A stretch of DNA of 64,000 bases from positions 1 through 64,000 of the forward strand of contig LNEJ01000030.1 of NCBI GenBank assembly GCA_001464965.1, written 5' to 3'. Every line of letters begins with the position of its first letter. Positions within the stretch are counted from its first letter, which is position 1. Of the stretch, positions 23,586 through 31,733 are shown piece after piece. The translations under genes were made by a program, and so were the position numbers. Below the pieces are notes generated by a model. That model saw only the letters and a program-made list of their open reading frames with translations. It was not told the DNA's origin and ran no database searches. This DNA comes from Gammaproteobacteria bacterium Ga0074134 (GTDB lineage: Bacteria; Pseudomonadota; Gammaproteobacteria; Ga0077554; Ga007554).

Positions 23586-24428
23586 CTAACGCATTTGAGT
23601 GTTAGGTGGAGGCAAGACTTTGAAGCCAGGTGCATTCTCTTGCCCCATAACCATTATCATCGTATAGATCATCGCGGGTACAGGGGTCGCTTTGCGGTTG
23701 TTGATGACTACCAGCGGTGTGCCTTCCAGCTTGTGTTGTATCGCGTAATCGAGGTCTTCCTTTAACATTGCGGTGGTTTGAGGTGACTTGATGCAGGTTT
23801 CGAGTTTATTGCGTTGAGCGGCGGAGGGTGCGGCAATTTCCCATATCCGGTTGCGGTTAAGCCGGGTTTGTTCCTTGAATAGTGTGGAACGCACGCGGTT
23901 GAAATCGGTTGATCCCGCCAGGCAGATTTGTATCTTGGCCGCCAGGCAGCTGATCCCGCTACCATCGGAGCGTTGCACGTAAGGGTTGCATTCCGCATCA
24001 AGAGGGAAGTGGCGAGCTTCTTCACTCCAGGAGCCAGGTGGGGCTTCCTGACGGATTTCCATGAGCGCTTCTTCCAGGTGTTTGCAATGAGGGCAGCGGA
24101 TGTCGGTCCATTCTATAAGGTGGACGGGAGCATTGGCTGTGCCGAAGACCAAGCGTTTTGGATCAACTCCTTTGGCAATGGGCGGCGAATTGCGATAGAT
24201 CAACATGGAATCGCTGACGGATTGTTGGACGGGGGGAGGGAGGGATTTCAGGAATTCCGCAAGTGGATCCTTGGCTGTGGCTGTGTTGCCAGCCTTTGTG
24301 GCGGGTTCGGCGGCCATCAGGTATGGAGAGGCTAAAAGGGTGGCCGCGAACAAAAGAGCCGCAAGCACTGCTTTCACCGGGGTGGTGGCTGAGGTGGTCG
24401 CTCCAGGGTGGGCTGAATAGGGTTTCAT
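23586..24428 (-). CDS. Periplasmic DsbG/DsbA-like thioredoxin-fold protein
   Basis: The 280-residue protein has an N-terminal signal peptide (about 20-39, cleavage near MAA/EP) and a thioredoxin-fold segment APVHLIEWTDIRCPHCKHLEEAL with active-site cysteines C112 and C115 (CPHC, as in DsbA). A cis-proline candidate sits in LEGTPLVVINNRK. Four further cysteines (CNPY, SCLA, QICLAG, ETCIK) could form structural disulfides. A periplasmic thiol oxidase or isomerase role is likely, but the substrate is unknown. I start at ATG 24428 (MKPYSAHPG) because the upstream in-frame extension lacks signal-like character. Confidence 0.75.
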   Translation of the reverse strand: MKPYSAHPGATTSATTPVKAVLAALLFAATLLASPYLMAAEPATKAGNTATAKDPLAEFLKSLPPPVQQSVSDSMLIYRNSPPIAKGVDPKRLVFGTANAPVHLIEWTDIRCPHCKHLEEALMEIRQEAPPGSWSEEARHFPLDAECNPYVQRSDGSGISCLAAKIQICLAGSTDFNRVRSTLFKEQTRLNRNRIWEIAAPSAAQRNKLETCIKSPQTTAMLKEDLDYAIQHKLEGTPLVVINNRKATPVPAMIYTMIMVMGQENAPGFKVLPPPNTQMR

Positions 24429-24601
24429 AGCGATATTATCCTTCGTTCGGTGGCGGCTTTTTTCACTGTAGCAAATTTTTTGCCGCCAGAACAATATCGC
24501 AATCGATCATTTTTAGGTTTCACATCGTCTATGGCGCAAATAGCGAGAGAATCCCGAAAATGGTGGTCGCCTGTTTTTGGCTGACCAGATTTTTCAGGCA
24601 G

Positions 24602-24736
24602 CTATGGCTGCAATGAATCTTCTGTTCCCCTCGCTGCCGCGCTCTCTTTGCTCTTTAAATTGAGGGCAATAATGGCGCCTGCGAGGCCGCCCATTGCGAA
24701 TGACACTATGATTGCTTCTGCAAGTAACTCTATCAT
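24602..24736 (-). CDS. Small membrane protein, 44 residues
   Basis: This unlisted short frame begins at ATG 24736 with CCAGGAAA about 6 nt upstream as a ribosome site. It encodes MIELLAEAIIVSFAMGGLAG, then AIIALNLKS and a hydrophilic tail ending DSLQP before TAG. Residues 4-27 form one membrane helix with a glycine-zipper motif (GGLAGA), flanked by an acidic N-terminus and a KSKES tail. It sits alone in a 561-nt gap between the DsbG-like gene and DUF1249. Function is unknown; helix packing or membrane-complex stabilisation would be typical for such peptides. Confidence 0.5.
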   Translation of the reverse strand: MIELLAEAIIVSFAMGGLAGAIIALNLKSKESAAARGTEDSLQP

Positions 24737-24989
24737 TGCCGTATTTCCTGGATAAAAGACTTGTGTTCACGCGGAATTTTTCAAAAAACCGCTTCTATTG
24801 ATAATAGCGGCTGTCTGATATGGAATTTTTAGCGGGCAAGAAAAAATATTTTGGAGATTGAAATGATTTGACTGGAGCGGTGATTTTTTAATCAGGTTGT
24901 AAATTATTTGTCCGTGCTGGACGATATAATATATAAATAAGGAGGTCGCCCTATAACAGGGAAGGGGGCAGCAGAGTGACTGATAATCT

Positions 24990-25421
24990 ATGAAATACAG
25001 TATGGTTATGCAAATGAGTTGCTACGAGGCCAATTTCGAACGCCTGATGTGGCTTATTCCAGATATCCAAAGCATGGAAGGCTTGGCCTTGTCCGAGGGG
25101 CGGGACTTGATGGATCTGCAATTAGAAGTTGTGGAGCGTTGCAGGTACACGCTGACCATAGCGCTGACCCATTATTTTCGTTCTGACGGGGCATTGGTGT
25201 CTGATCCATATATGAAAATCCGTATTTACCTCGATGCGAGGGTGGCGGAGGTATTAAATTATCAAAATCACCGGTTCCAGCTCTTTCGCCCTTCATCCAT
25301 CCTTGATGAGTTGAATTTGCACGAAAAGCGGCAAATCAATAAATTTCTTGGGGAATGGCTGGATTACTGCATATCTCAGGGGCATAACTTCCTCCCGGAA
25401 GCGCGATACACCAATGTGTAA
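24990..25421 (+). CDS. DUF1249 family protein (YqiB-like)
   Basis: The 143 residues match the DUF1249 pattern: CYEANFERLMWLIPDI at the N-terminus, LEVVERCRYTLTIALTHYF, PYMKIRIYLDARVAEVLNYQ and the C-terminal EKRQINKFLGEWLDYCISQGH. The function of this family is not established. In Escherichia coli the homologue yqiB directly follows nudF; here nudF lies 1.5 kb upstream, suggesting the pair was split by the two intervening minus-strand genes. No good SD precedes ATG 24990, so a start at one of the next internal ATGs is possible. Confidence 0.85.
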   Translation: MKYSMVMQMSCYEANFERLMWLIPDIQSMEGLALSEGRDLMDLQLEVVERCRYTLTIALTHYFRSDGALVSDPYMKIRIYLDARVAEVLNYQNHRFQLFRPSSILDELNLHEKRQINKFLGEWLDYCISQGHNFLPEARYTNV

Positions 25422-25597
25422 TATCAAGATTTATCCATTTTTCGCCCATCCACATTTTATTCGTTCCTGGCAACCCCTCCGATCGTCGTTTTTAGGTTAA
25501 AATAAAGAGCTTTTTTGCCTGTTTTTTAGGTTAGATCTGGTTGCGCGCGTAAAGCGAAGATGACGTGCTTTTTTGTGTAATGGGGTTGAGGGTTTCC

Positions 25598-26392
25598 ATG
25601 GATAGTGCACTGCTGCTAAAGGCGTTGATCCTTGGCATTATTGAGGGGTTGACCGAGTTTCTTCCGGTATCGTCAACAGGCCATCTGATTATTATGAATG
25701 ACCTGCTCGATTTCACGGGGGAGCGCGCCAAGACGTTTGATATTTTTATCCAGCTCGGTGCTGTATTGGGCGTGGTATGGTGTTACCGGCGCAAGGTGTT
25801 CAGCGTGTTGGGGGGGTTGAATCAGCCGCCGGCGCAGCGCTTTGTTTTGAATCTCGCTATCGCTTTCCTTCCGGCAGCATGCGTGGGGTTTTTATTTCAT
25901 AATGCGATTAAAGCCTATTTGTTTAATCCGGTGAGCGTTGCTATAGCCCTGATTGCGGGTGGCGTCATTATTTTGCTGATCGAGCGTCGCCAGTTTCAGC
26001 CACGGGTAATGAGTGTTGATGATTTACGTCCTATGGATGCGTTAAAGGTTGGCTTTGCACAGATGCTGGCGCTCTTTCCGGGGGTGTCGCGATCTGGGTC
26101 AACCATTATGGGAGGACTGCTGAGTGGTTTGTCGCGTACCGCCGCTACTGAGTTTTCATTTTTCCTTGCCATGCCTACCATGTTCGCGGCAACGCTCTAT
26201 GAGCTATACAAAAGCCGGGAGCTTTTGCACGCAGAGGATGGGGCAATTTTTGCTACCGGTTTCATCGCTGCTTTTCTGACCGCTCTGGTGGTGGTGAAGT
26301 TGTTTCTGGCCTATGTGGCGCGCCATGATTTCACGGTATTCGCCTACTACCGCATCGTTTTCGGGGTGCTGGTATTGCTCTATTTCTGGTAA
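25598..26392 (+). CDS. uppP: Undecaprenyl-diphosphatase UppP (BacA)
   Basis: UppP dephosphorylates undecaprenyl diphosphate to recycle the lipid carrier of peptidoglycan and O-antigen synthesis, and confers bacitracin resistance. The diagnostic motifs are [18 protein letters not shown] and [18 protein letters not shown], both in a polytopic membrane protein. I start at ATG 25598 ([13 protein letters not shown]), giving 264 residues; an upstream in-frame start would add 11 residues without family support. DedA follows after 6 nt. Confidence 0.96.
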   Translation: MDSALLLKALILGIIEGLTEFLPVSSTGHLIIMNDLLDFTGERAKTFDIFIQLGAVLGVVWCYRRKVFSVLGGLNQPPAQRFVLNLAIAFLPAACVGFLFHNAIKAYLFNPVSVAIALIAGGVIILLIERRQFQPRVMSVDDLRPMDALKVGFAQMLALFPGVSRSGSTIMGGLLSGLSRTAATEFSFFLAMPTMFAATLYELYKSRELLHAEDGAIFATGFIAAFLTALVVVKLFLAYVARHDFTVFAYYRIVFGVLVLLYFW

Positions 26393-26398
26393 AGCCCT

Positions 26399-27016
26399 GT
26401 GATTGAAAAGATCATTACCCTGCTTGCAGGTTTTATCATAGCCACCATTTCCCGTTTGGGTTATGGCGGCATTGTATTGCTTATGGCAATCGAGAGCGCA
26501 TGCATCCCTTTGCCCTCGGAAATCATCATGCCATTTGCAGGTTACCTGGTATTTACAGGTGAAATGCAGTTATGGCTGGTAGCGCTAGCGGGCGCGGTGG
26601 GCTGTGTGCTGGGTTCGCTGGTGGCCTATTATGCCGGCGCATGGGGTGGGCGGCCACTGGTGGAGAAATATGGCAAATATATACTCGTGTCGCATCACGA
26701 TCTGGCTTTGGCGGATCGCTGGTTTCAGCGCTACGGTGATATCACCATTTTTGCAGGCCGTTTGCTGCCGGTGATACGAACTTTTATCGCCTTTCCCGCT
26801 GGCATAAGCCGCATGTCTATGGGGCGTTTTGCTGTTTATACATTTGTTGGTTCCTATATTTGGTGCTGGGGATTGGCCTGGGTTGGCATGAAGCTCGGTC
26901 AGAGCTGGAATACACTAGGTGTATATTTTCATCGTTTCGATGCGATCATCGGCGTTATCCTGGTGATTGCTCTTGTCTGGTATGTGCGCCGCCACCTCAA
27001 TCACCGCAAGCTCTGA
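26399..27016 (+). CDS. DedA family membrane protein
   Basis: DedA/VTT-domain proteins are inner-membrane proteins; several flip undecaprenyl phosphate or support the proton-motive force. The 205 residues contain the conserved ESACIPLPSEIIMPFAGYL, LGSLVAYYAGAWGGRPLVEKYG and FAGRLLPVIRTFIAFPAGISRM segments, with the two key arginines in the last. Start is GTG 26399, 6 nt after uppP. Co-occurrence with UppP fits a shared role in undecaprenyl-phosphate recycling, which is inference. Confidence 0.9.
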   Translation: MIEKIITLLAGFIIATISRLGYGGIVLLMAIESACIPLPSEIIMPFAGYLVFTGEMQLWLVALAGAVGCVLGSLVAYYAGAWGGRPLVEKYGKYILVSHHDLALADRWFQRYGDITIFAGRLLPVIRTFIAFPAGISRMSMGRFAVYTFVGSYIWCWGLAWVGMKLGQSWNTLGVYFHRFDAIIGVILVIALVWYVRRHLNHRKL

Positions 27017-27232
27017 TCCATTTTTATTTTCTAATATTTAACTCTTTGATTCTCCTGCCGTAAAAAATCCGATAGCGATTTGTGCGCACAAGGTGTGCGC
27101 AGATTGCGCTTCTCCCCGCCTTTCTTGGCAAGATCCCCCGTTAAAGTTTTGTAACCTTCTGCCGCTGATTAGCGGGGTAGGTTTCAATTGCTGCTTCGTT
27201 GTGTTTCCGTCTGGGAAAAGGACACTCTACAT

Positions 27233-29230
27233 ATGTTATCTCTGATCAACCGCATTCCTGTGCTTAATCGTCTTCCTGTTCTGGCCAAGGTGAATTTGAC
27301 CATCGCCATGATTTTTCTGCTGGTGGTGGGTTCGGTGACGTTTTATTCCGCTAAGAGTGAAAAAGCGCGCATCCTGGATCTGGCGACGAACCACACCAAG
27401 GATATGACAAATTCTTACTTTGATGCCCTGAATACCCTTATGTTGACGGGCACCATGTCACAACGCGATATCTTGCGCAAGAAGGCGTTAAGGCGGCATG
27501 GTGTTTTGGATGCGCGTGTCGTGCGCGGTGAACCCGTTAATAATCAGTTTGGGCCAGGGCGCGCCGAGGAAAAGCCAATTGATGATCTTGACTTTAAAGC
27601 GCTGCGCGGTGAGCAGGTTGTCCAGGTGGATAAACATCAGGAAGGCCGTGCATTGACAGTGGTTACTCCCTTCCGTGCTACGGAAAATACCAATGATGTG
27701 AATTGCCTTGCCTGTCATAACGTACCGGCTGGCAGTGTGAATGGCGCGGTACGGGTGACCTATTCGCTGGCGGATATGGACTCTAATGTTGAGCGTGGCT
27801 TGTGGATTGGTGCAGGCGCGAATCTGGTGTTAATGACGCTGGGATTGATCCTGGCCAGCTTCCTGTTGCGCAGCTGGATTACCCGCCCCCTGGCGGGATT
27901 GATTGATGTTGTGGAACGGCGTGCCAGCGGTGATATCGGAGCTCGAGTTAGTGTCTCCAGTGCTGATGAAATAGGCCACCTGGGACAGGCATTTAATGCC
28001 ATGGCTGACAAGATGGATGAAGCAGATGCGCGCGAGCGAGAAACCACGCAGGATTTAAGAAATAAAGTAAATATCTTGCTTGAAGTGGTGAATAAGGCGG
28101 CTAAGGGTGATTTGACGGGAAAGATCACCTTTTCTGGTGACGACGCAATAGGCGAACTCGCAGCCGGATTGCAGGGCATGGTCGATAATTTGAGGTTATC
28201 CATCGAAGAGAAACGTGTGGCGATGGATGATCTCAAGACTAAAGTGGATAGTATTTCCTCCGTGGTGGCTAAGGCTGCCGAAGGCGATTTGACAGGAAAA
28301 ATACAGGTACGCGGTGAAGACGCCATTGGGCAATTGGCTGGTGGTGTGCAACGTATGATGGATAACCTGAACGTTCTGGTGGCCCAGGTACAGCGATCAG
28401 GAATTCAGGTGACATCATCCAGCACGGAGATCGCAGCCACCGCAAGGCAGCAGGAGGCGACGATGACTGAGCAGGTCGCGACGGTGAATGAGATCGTGGC
28501 AACATCGACAGAGATTTCCGCAACCACGAAAGAGCTGACAAATACCATGGATGCAGTTTCAAGGGTGGCGGAAAGTACCGCCGAGTCTGCGGCCAGCGGC
28601 CAGAATGCGCTTGTGAAAATGGAAGATACCATGCGCAAGATGGTCGAGGCATCGGCTTCCATTGCATCCAAGCTCGAAGTGCTCAGCGAAAAGGCCAGCA
28701 ACATCAATACAGTGGTGACGACCATTTCCAAGGTGGCCGATCAGACAAATCTGCTTTCGCTGAATGCGGCCATCGAGGCGGAGAAAGCCGGTGAATATGG
28801 CCTTGGATTCTCGGTTGTTGCAACAGAAATCCGCCGCCTTGCCGATCAGACTGCTGTTGCCACATGGGATATCGAGCAAATGATCAAGGAGATGCAATCC
28901 GCGGTTAACGCGGGTGTGATGAGTGTCGATAAATTCTCCGATGAGGTACGCCGTAGTGTTGAGGATGTGCGCCAGGTTGGATCCCAATTGACGCATATTA
29001 TCGATCAAGTGCAAGCGTTAACGCCACGTTTTGAGATGGTTAATGACAGCATGCATCAACAATCGCAGGGTGCCGATCAGATTAAGCAGGCGATTGTACA
29101 GTTGAGTGAGTCTGCACAGCAGACGGTGGAATCGCTACGTCAGTCAAATGTTGTCATAGACAGGCTGAATGATGCGGCTCATGGTTTGCAGAGTGGTGTT
29201 TCACGTTTCAAGGTTTTAAGTGCCCCCTGA
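27233..29230 (+). CDS. wspA: Haem-c-containing WspA-like chemoreceptor
   Basis: The receptor of the Wsp system senses an input and controls WspE. The 665 residues run: membrane helix 1 (about 17-40), a periplasmic domain to about 187 containing the c-type haem motif C158-L-A-C161-H162 followed by GSVNGAVRVTYSLADM, membrane helix 2 (about 188-214), HAMP at about 216-265, two further HAMP-like segments (GDLTGKITFSGDDAIGEL near 287 and GDLTGKIQVRGEDAIGQL near 345), and a signalling domain. The tip EKAGEYGLGFSVVATEIRRL and following SAVNAGVMSVDKFSDEVR are Wsp-specific. I start at ATG 27233 (MLSLINRIPVL), with AAGGA 11 nt upstream. It resembles Tll0287-like haem sensors rather than the 4-helix-bundle of Pseudomonas WspA. 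Confidence 0.88.
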   Translation: MLSLINRIPVLNRLPVLAKVNLTIAMIFLLVVGSVTFYSAKSEKARILDLATNHTKDMTNSYFDALNTLMLTGTMSQRDILRKKALRRHGVLDARVVRGEPVNNQFGPGRAEEKPIDDLDFKALRGEQVVQVDKHQEGRALTVVTPFRATENTNDVNCLACHNVPAGSVNGAVRVTYSLADMDSNVERGLWIGAGANLVLMTLGLILASFLLRSWITRPLAGLIDVVERRASGDIGARVSVSSADEIGHLGQAFNAMADKMDEADARERETTQDLRNKVNILLEVVNKAAKGDLTGKITFSGDDAIGELAAGLQGMVDNLRLSIEEKRVAMDDLKTKVDSISSVVAKAAEGDLTGKIQVRGEDAIGQLAGGVQRMMDNLNVLVAQVQRSGIQVTSSSTEIAATARQQEATMTEQVATVNEIVATSTEISATTKELTNTMDAVSRVAESTAESAASGQNALVKMEDTMRKMVEASASIASKLEVLSEKASNINTVVTTISKVADQTNLLSLNAAIEAEKAGEYGLGFSVVATEIRRLADQTAVATWDIEQMIKEMQSAVNAGVMSVDKFSDEVRRSVEDVRQVGSQLTHIIDQVQALTPRFEMVNDSMHQQSQGADQIKQAIVQLSESAQQTVESLRQSNVVIDRLNDAAHGLQSGVSRFKVLSAP

Positions 29231-29255
29231 TTATCCGAAAAACGGAACTGCGAAT

Positions 29256-29777
29256 ATGATGTTTCTGCATTTTGTGGTTGGTAAGGATAGCTACGTACTT
29301 GACGTGGCTCAGATCGTTGAGGTTGTACCTTATGTTACGTTAAAGAATATTCCGCGTGCACCAGGTTATGTGGCAGGGTTGCTCAACTACCGGGGAAAGA
29401 GTGTCCCGGTCATTGATCTGACCGCTTTGATGACAGGAAGAGTTTCGCGTTCTTGGTTGAGCAGCCGGATTATTTTGGTAAATTTTCATGGAGAGAATGA
29501 GGGACCGCCTATTTTTGCACTATTGGCGGAAAGGGTTTCCACGACTATCAAATTTCCTGAGTCAGACTTTTATCCGGCGGGAGTGGATGCGGGTGATACG
29601 GAATTCCTTGGGGATGTAGCAATTTATCAGGGGAATATTATTCAGCGTATTAATATAGGTAAGTTATTGCCCGTGCAGGTGTATAGGGCGTTATTCCCTT
29701 CCGGGGATGAGATCGGTAGCGTTGCAAGTGATAGCGAGGGATACGTCAGTGATGGCGGCGATAGAAGCCCTGCTTGA
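29256..29777 (+). CDS. wspB: CheW-like adaptor WspB
   Basis: CheW-type adaptors connect receptors to the CheA-type kinase. The protein begins MMFLHFVVGKDSYVLDVAQIVEVVP and has the core APGYVAGLLNYRGKSVPVIDL, both standard CheW motifs. I prefer ATG 29256; a GTG at 29220 overlapping the wspA stop would add 12 residues without CheW character. The 3' end overlaps wspC by 26 nt, as in tightly coupled operons. Confidence 0.9.
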   Translation: MMFLHFVVGKDSYVLDVAQIVEVVPYVTLKNIPRAPGYVAGLLNYRGKSVPVIDLTALMTGRVSRSWLSSRIILVNFHGENEGPPIFALLAERVSTTIKFPESDFYPAGVDAGDTEFLGDVAIYQGNIIQRINIGKLLPVQVYRALFPSGDEIGSVASDSEGYVSDGGDRSPA

Positions 29778-31035
29778 AAAGACCATAGGGCTGGATAGCA
29801 CATCCGTAGGCTCCGCTACTGTTATGAGAGCAGTGCGCCGGCGCATGGAATCGTGCCAGATAGATAATGATGATGCTTACCTTGAGTTGTTGAATAACTC
29901 TGCGAACGAATTGCAGGAACTGATTGACGAGGTCACCGTCCCTGAAACCTGGTTCTTTCGCGATCTTGAACCTTTTCGTTTACTTGCAGAGCATGTTTCA
30001 CAGGAGTGGTTGACCGCCAATGATGGAAGGGTTTTGCGTGTATTAAGTGTTCCCTGTTCAAGCGGTGAAGAGCCCTATTCAATCGCAATGATATTGTCTG
30101 ACATAGGTCTGGAGCGAGGAAAGTTTCGTATTGATGCGGTGGATATTAGTGCGCGCATAGTGAATCGGGCGAAGCGTGGCGCCTATGGACGAAACTCATT
30201 CCGTGGAGATGAAGGAGATGCACGCGACCGCCATTTTAAAAAAGTTGATGACAGCTATGAATTGAACGAGATTATTCGCGGATCGGTCAATTTTAGGTGT
30301 GGAAATGTGCTTGATGATGGATTTCTGTTCGGTAGTGAAATATATGATGTCATTTTTTGCCGTAATCTGCTCATTTATTTTGACCGTTCAACCCAGAGTA
30401 AAGTATTAAAAAAATTACATGGTTTATTGACGCCAACAGGATTACTTTTTTTGGGCCATGCTGAAGGTGGTTGCGTTGATAATACGATGTTCAAATTTGT
30501 GCGTCGTAGCGGTGCATTCGCCTATCATAAAACTATGCCGTCCAAAGAGTATTCTTCTTCCTATGACTCCCCGCTTCCGGTAAAGGCGCGTGACGTTTTA
30601 AACGCGCAGATTAAATCACCTTCACGGCAGGCGGCTATCCCCAGGTCAAATAATGTTGGCGCCTTGTTTACATCCGATATAACAACGGTGCGAACTGAGG
30701 AAGATCTGATAGAGGAAGCCAAGCGACATGCCGATCATGGAAATTTTGCATTGGCCGGAGCTCTGTGTGAGGACTGTCTAAAGAACTATTCCTACTCGGC
30801 CTCCGCTTATTATCTTTTGGGTGTGATACGCGAGGCGGAAGGGAATTCAATTTTGGCGAATGAGCTTTTTCACAAGGCAGTTTATCTTGATCCAAAACAC
30901 CATCAGGCGCTGATTCATCTTGCCGTGCATGCCGAAAAACAAGGTGATATGAAATCTGGCGCGGGTTATCGCGCCCGTGTCCAGAGAATCATGACGGTTG
31001 ATAAAAAACAAATATCCGTCTCTTCTAAGAGTTAA
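29752..31035 (+). CDS. wspC: CheR-type methyltransferase with TPR tail, WspC
   Basis: WspC methylates WspA, tuning receptor activity. The N-terminal CheR alpha domain (residues about 1-80; VPETWFFRDLEPFRLLAEH) precedes the SAM-binding fold (VLSVPCSSGEEPYSIAMIL, AVDISARIVNRAKRGAYGRNSFRG, FCRNLLIYFD). Residues about 330-410 form TPR repeats (ASAYYLLGVIREAEGNSILANELFHKAVYLDPKHHQALIHLA), the feature that separates WspC from a simple CheR. Start is ATG 29752 with SD GAGGGA about 10 nt upstream, giving 427 residues. Confidence 0.93.
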   Translation: MAAIEALLEKTIGLDSTSVGSATVMRAVRRRMESCQIDNDDAYLELLNNSANELQELIDEVTVPETWFFRDLEPFRLLAEHVSQEWLTANDGRVLRVLSVPCSSGEEPYSIAMILSDIGLERGKFRIDAVDISARIVNRAKRGAYGRNSFRGDEGDARDRHFKKVDDSYELNEIIRGSVNFRCGNVLDDGFLFGSEIYDVIFCRNLLIYFDRSTQSKVLKKLHGLLTPTGLLFLGHAEGGCVDNTMFKFVRRSGAFAYHKTMPSKEYSSSYDSPLPVKARDVLNAQIKSPSRQAAIPRSNNVGALFTSDITTVRTEEDLIEEAKRHADHGNFALAGALCEDCLKNYSYSASAYYLLGVIREAEGNSILANELFHKAVYLDPKHHQALIHLAVHAEKQGDMKSGAGYRARVQRIMTVDKKQISVSSKS

Positions 31036-31040
31036 TTATC

Positions 31041-31733
31041 ATGGATCATAATTTCGACATCAATGATTGCTGGAACAAGATCGGAGTGTGGGGGCGCGAG
31101 ATGCCACGATGCCCTGAGCTGGAGAGTGTTGTTCATTGCATTAACTGTAAAGTTTATGCCGATGCAGGGCGAAGATTGTTGGATCGTAATGCGCCTGCTG
31201 AATATATAGACGAAAGAACAGCGGAGGTGATCAAGGAGGGGAAAAAAAACCAGAATCGCAATACCTTGTCGGTAGTTGTTTTTAGGGTGGGGGATGAGTG
31301 GCTTGGATTGCCGACAAATATATTTCAAGAGGTTGTCGAATTCCGCAAGATACACAGTATTCCACACCGGCGTGGCAAGATATTGCGTGGTTTGGTGAAC
31401 ATACGCGGCGAGTTGCAGTTGTGCGTTTCTCTGGGGAAATTGCTCGGCATCCGGTGCGGAGAGGTGCATGGCAATAATGTTATCAACGGTGTCTATGAAC
31501 GTATGATGCTGATCTCCAAAGGCGATGCCCGTTACGTGTTTCCGGTGGGGGAGGTGAGGGGCATTTTGCGGTATGCCCAGATGGAATTATTGAGCCAGCC
31601 CGCTACGGCGCTACATAATGCCAATAATTATTTATGCGGCATGCTGCACTGGAACGAGAAAGGCCAGGAGAGGCACATTGGTTGCCTGGATGAAAACCTG
31701 CTGTTTACTTCCCTTGAACGGGGGGTTGCATGA
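31041..31733 (+). CDS. wspD: CheW-like adaptor WspD
   Basis: WspD is the second CheW-type adaptor of Wsp systems. The N-terminus DCWNKIGVWGREMPRCPELE and HCINCKVYADAGRRLLDR, with three conserved cysteines, is characteristic of WspD; it is followed by a CheW domain (VVVFRVGDEWLGLPTNIFQEVVEFRKIHSIPHR, RGLVNIRGELQLCVSLGKLLG). Length is 230 residues. The stop overlaps the wspE start by 4 nt (ATGA). Confidence 0.92.
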   Translation: MDHNFDINDCWNKIGVWGREMPRCPELESVVHCINCKVYADAGRRLLDRNAPAEYIDERTAEVIKEGKKNQNRNTLSVVVFRVGDEWLGLPTNIFQEVVEFRKIHSIPHRRGKILRGLVNIRGELQLCVSLGKLLGIRCGEVHGNNVINGVYERMMLISKGDARYVFPVGEVRGILRYAQMELLSQPATALHNANNYLCGMLHWNEKGQERHIGCLDENLLFTSLERGVA

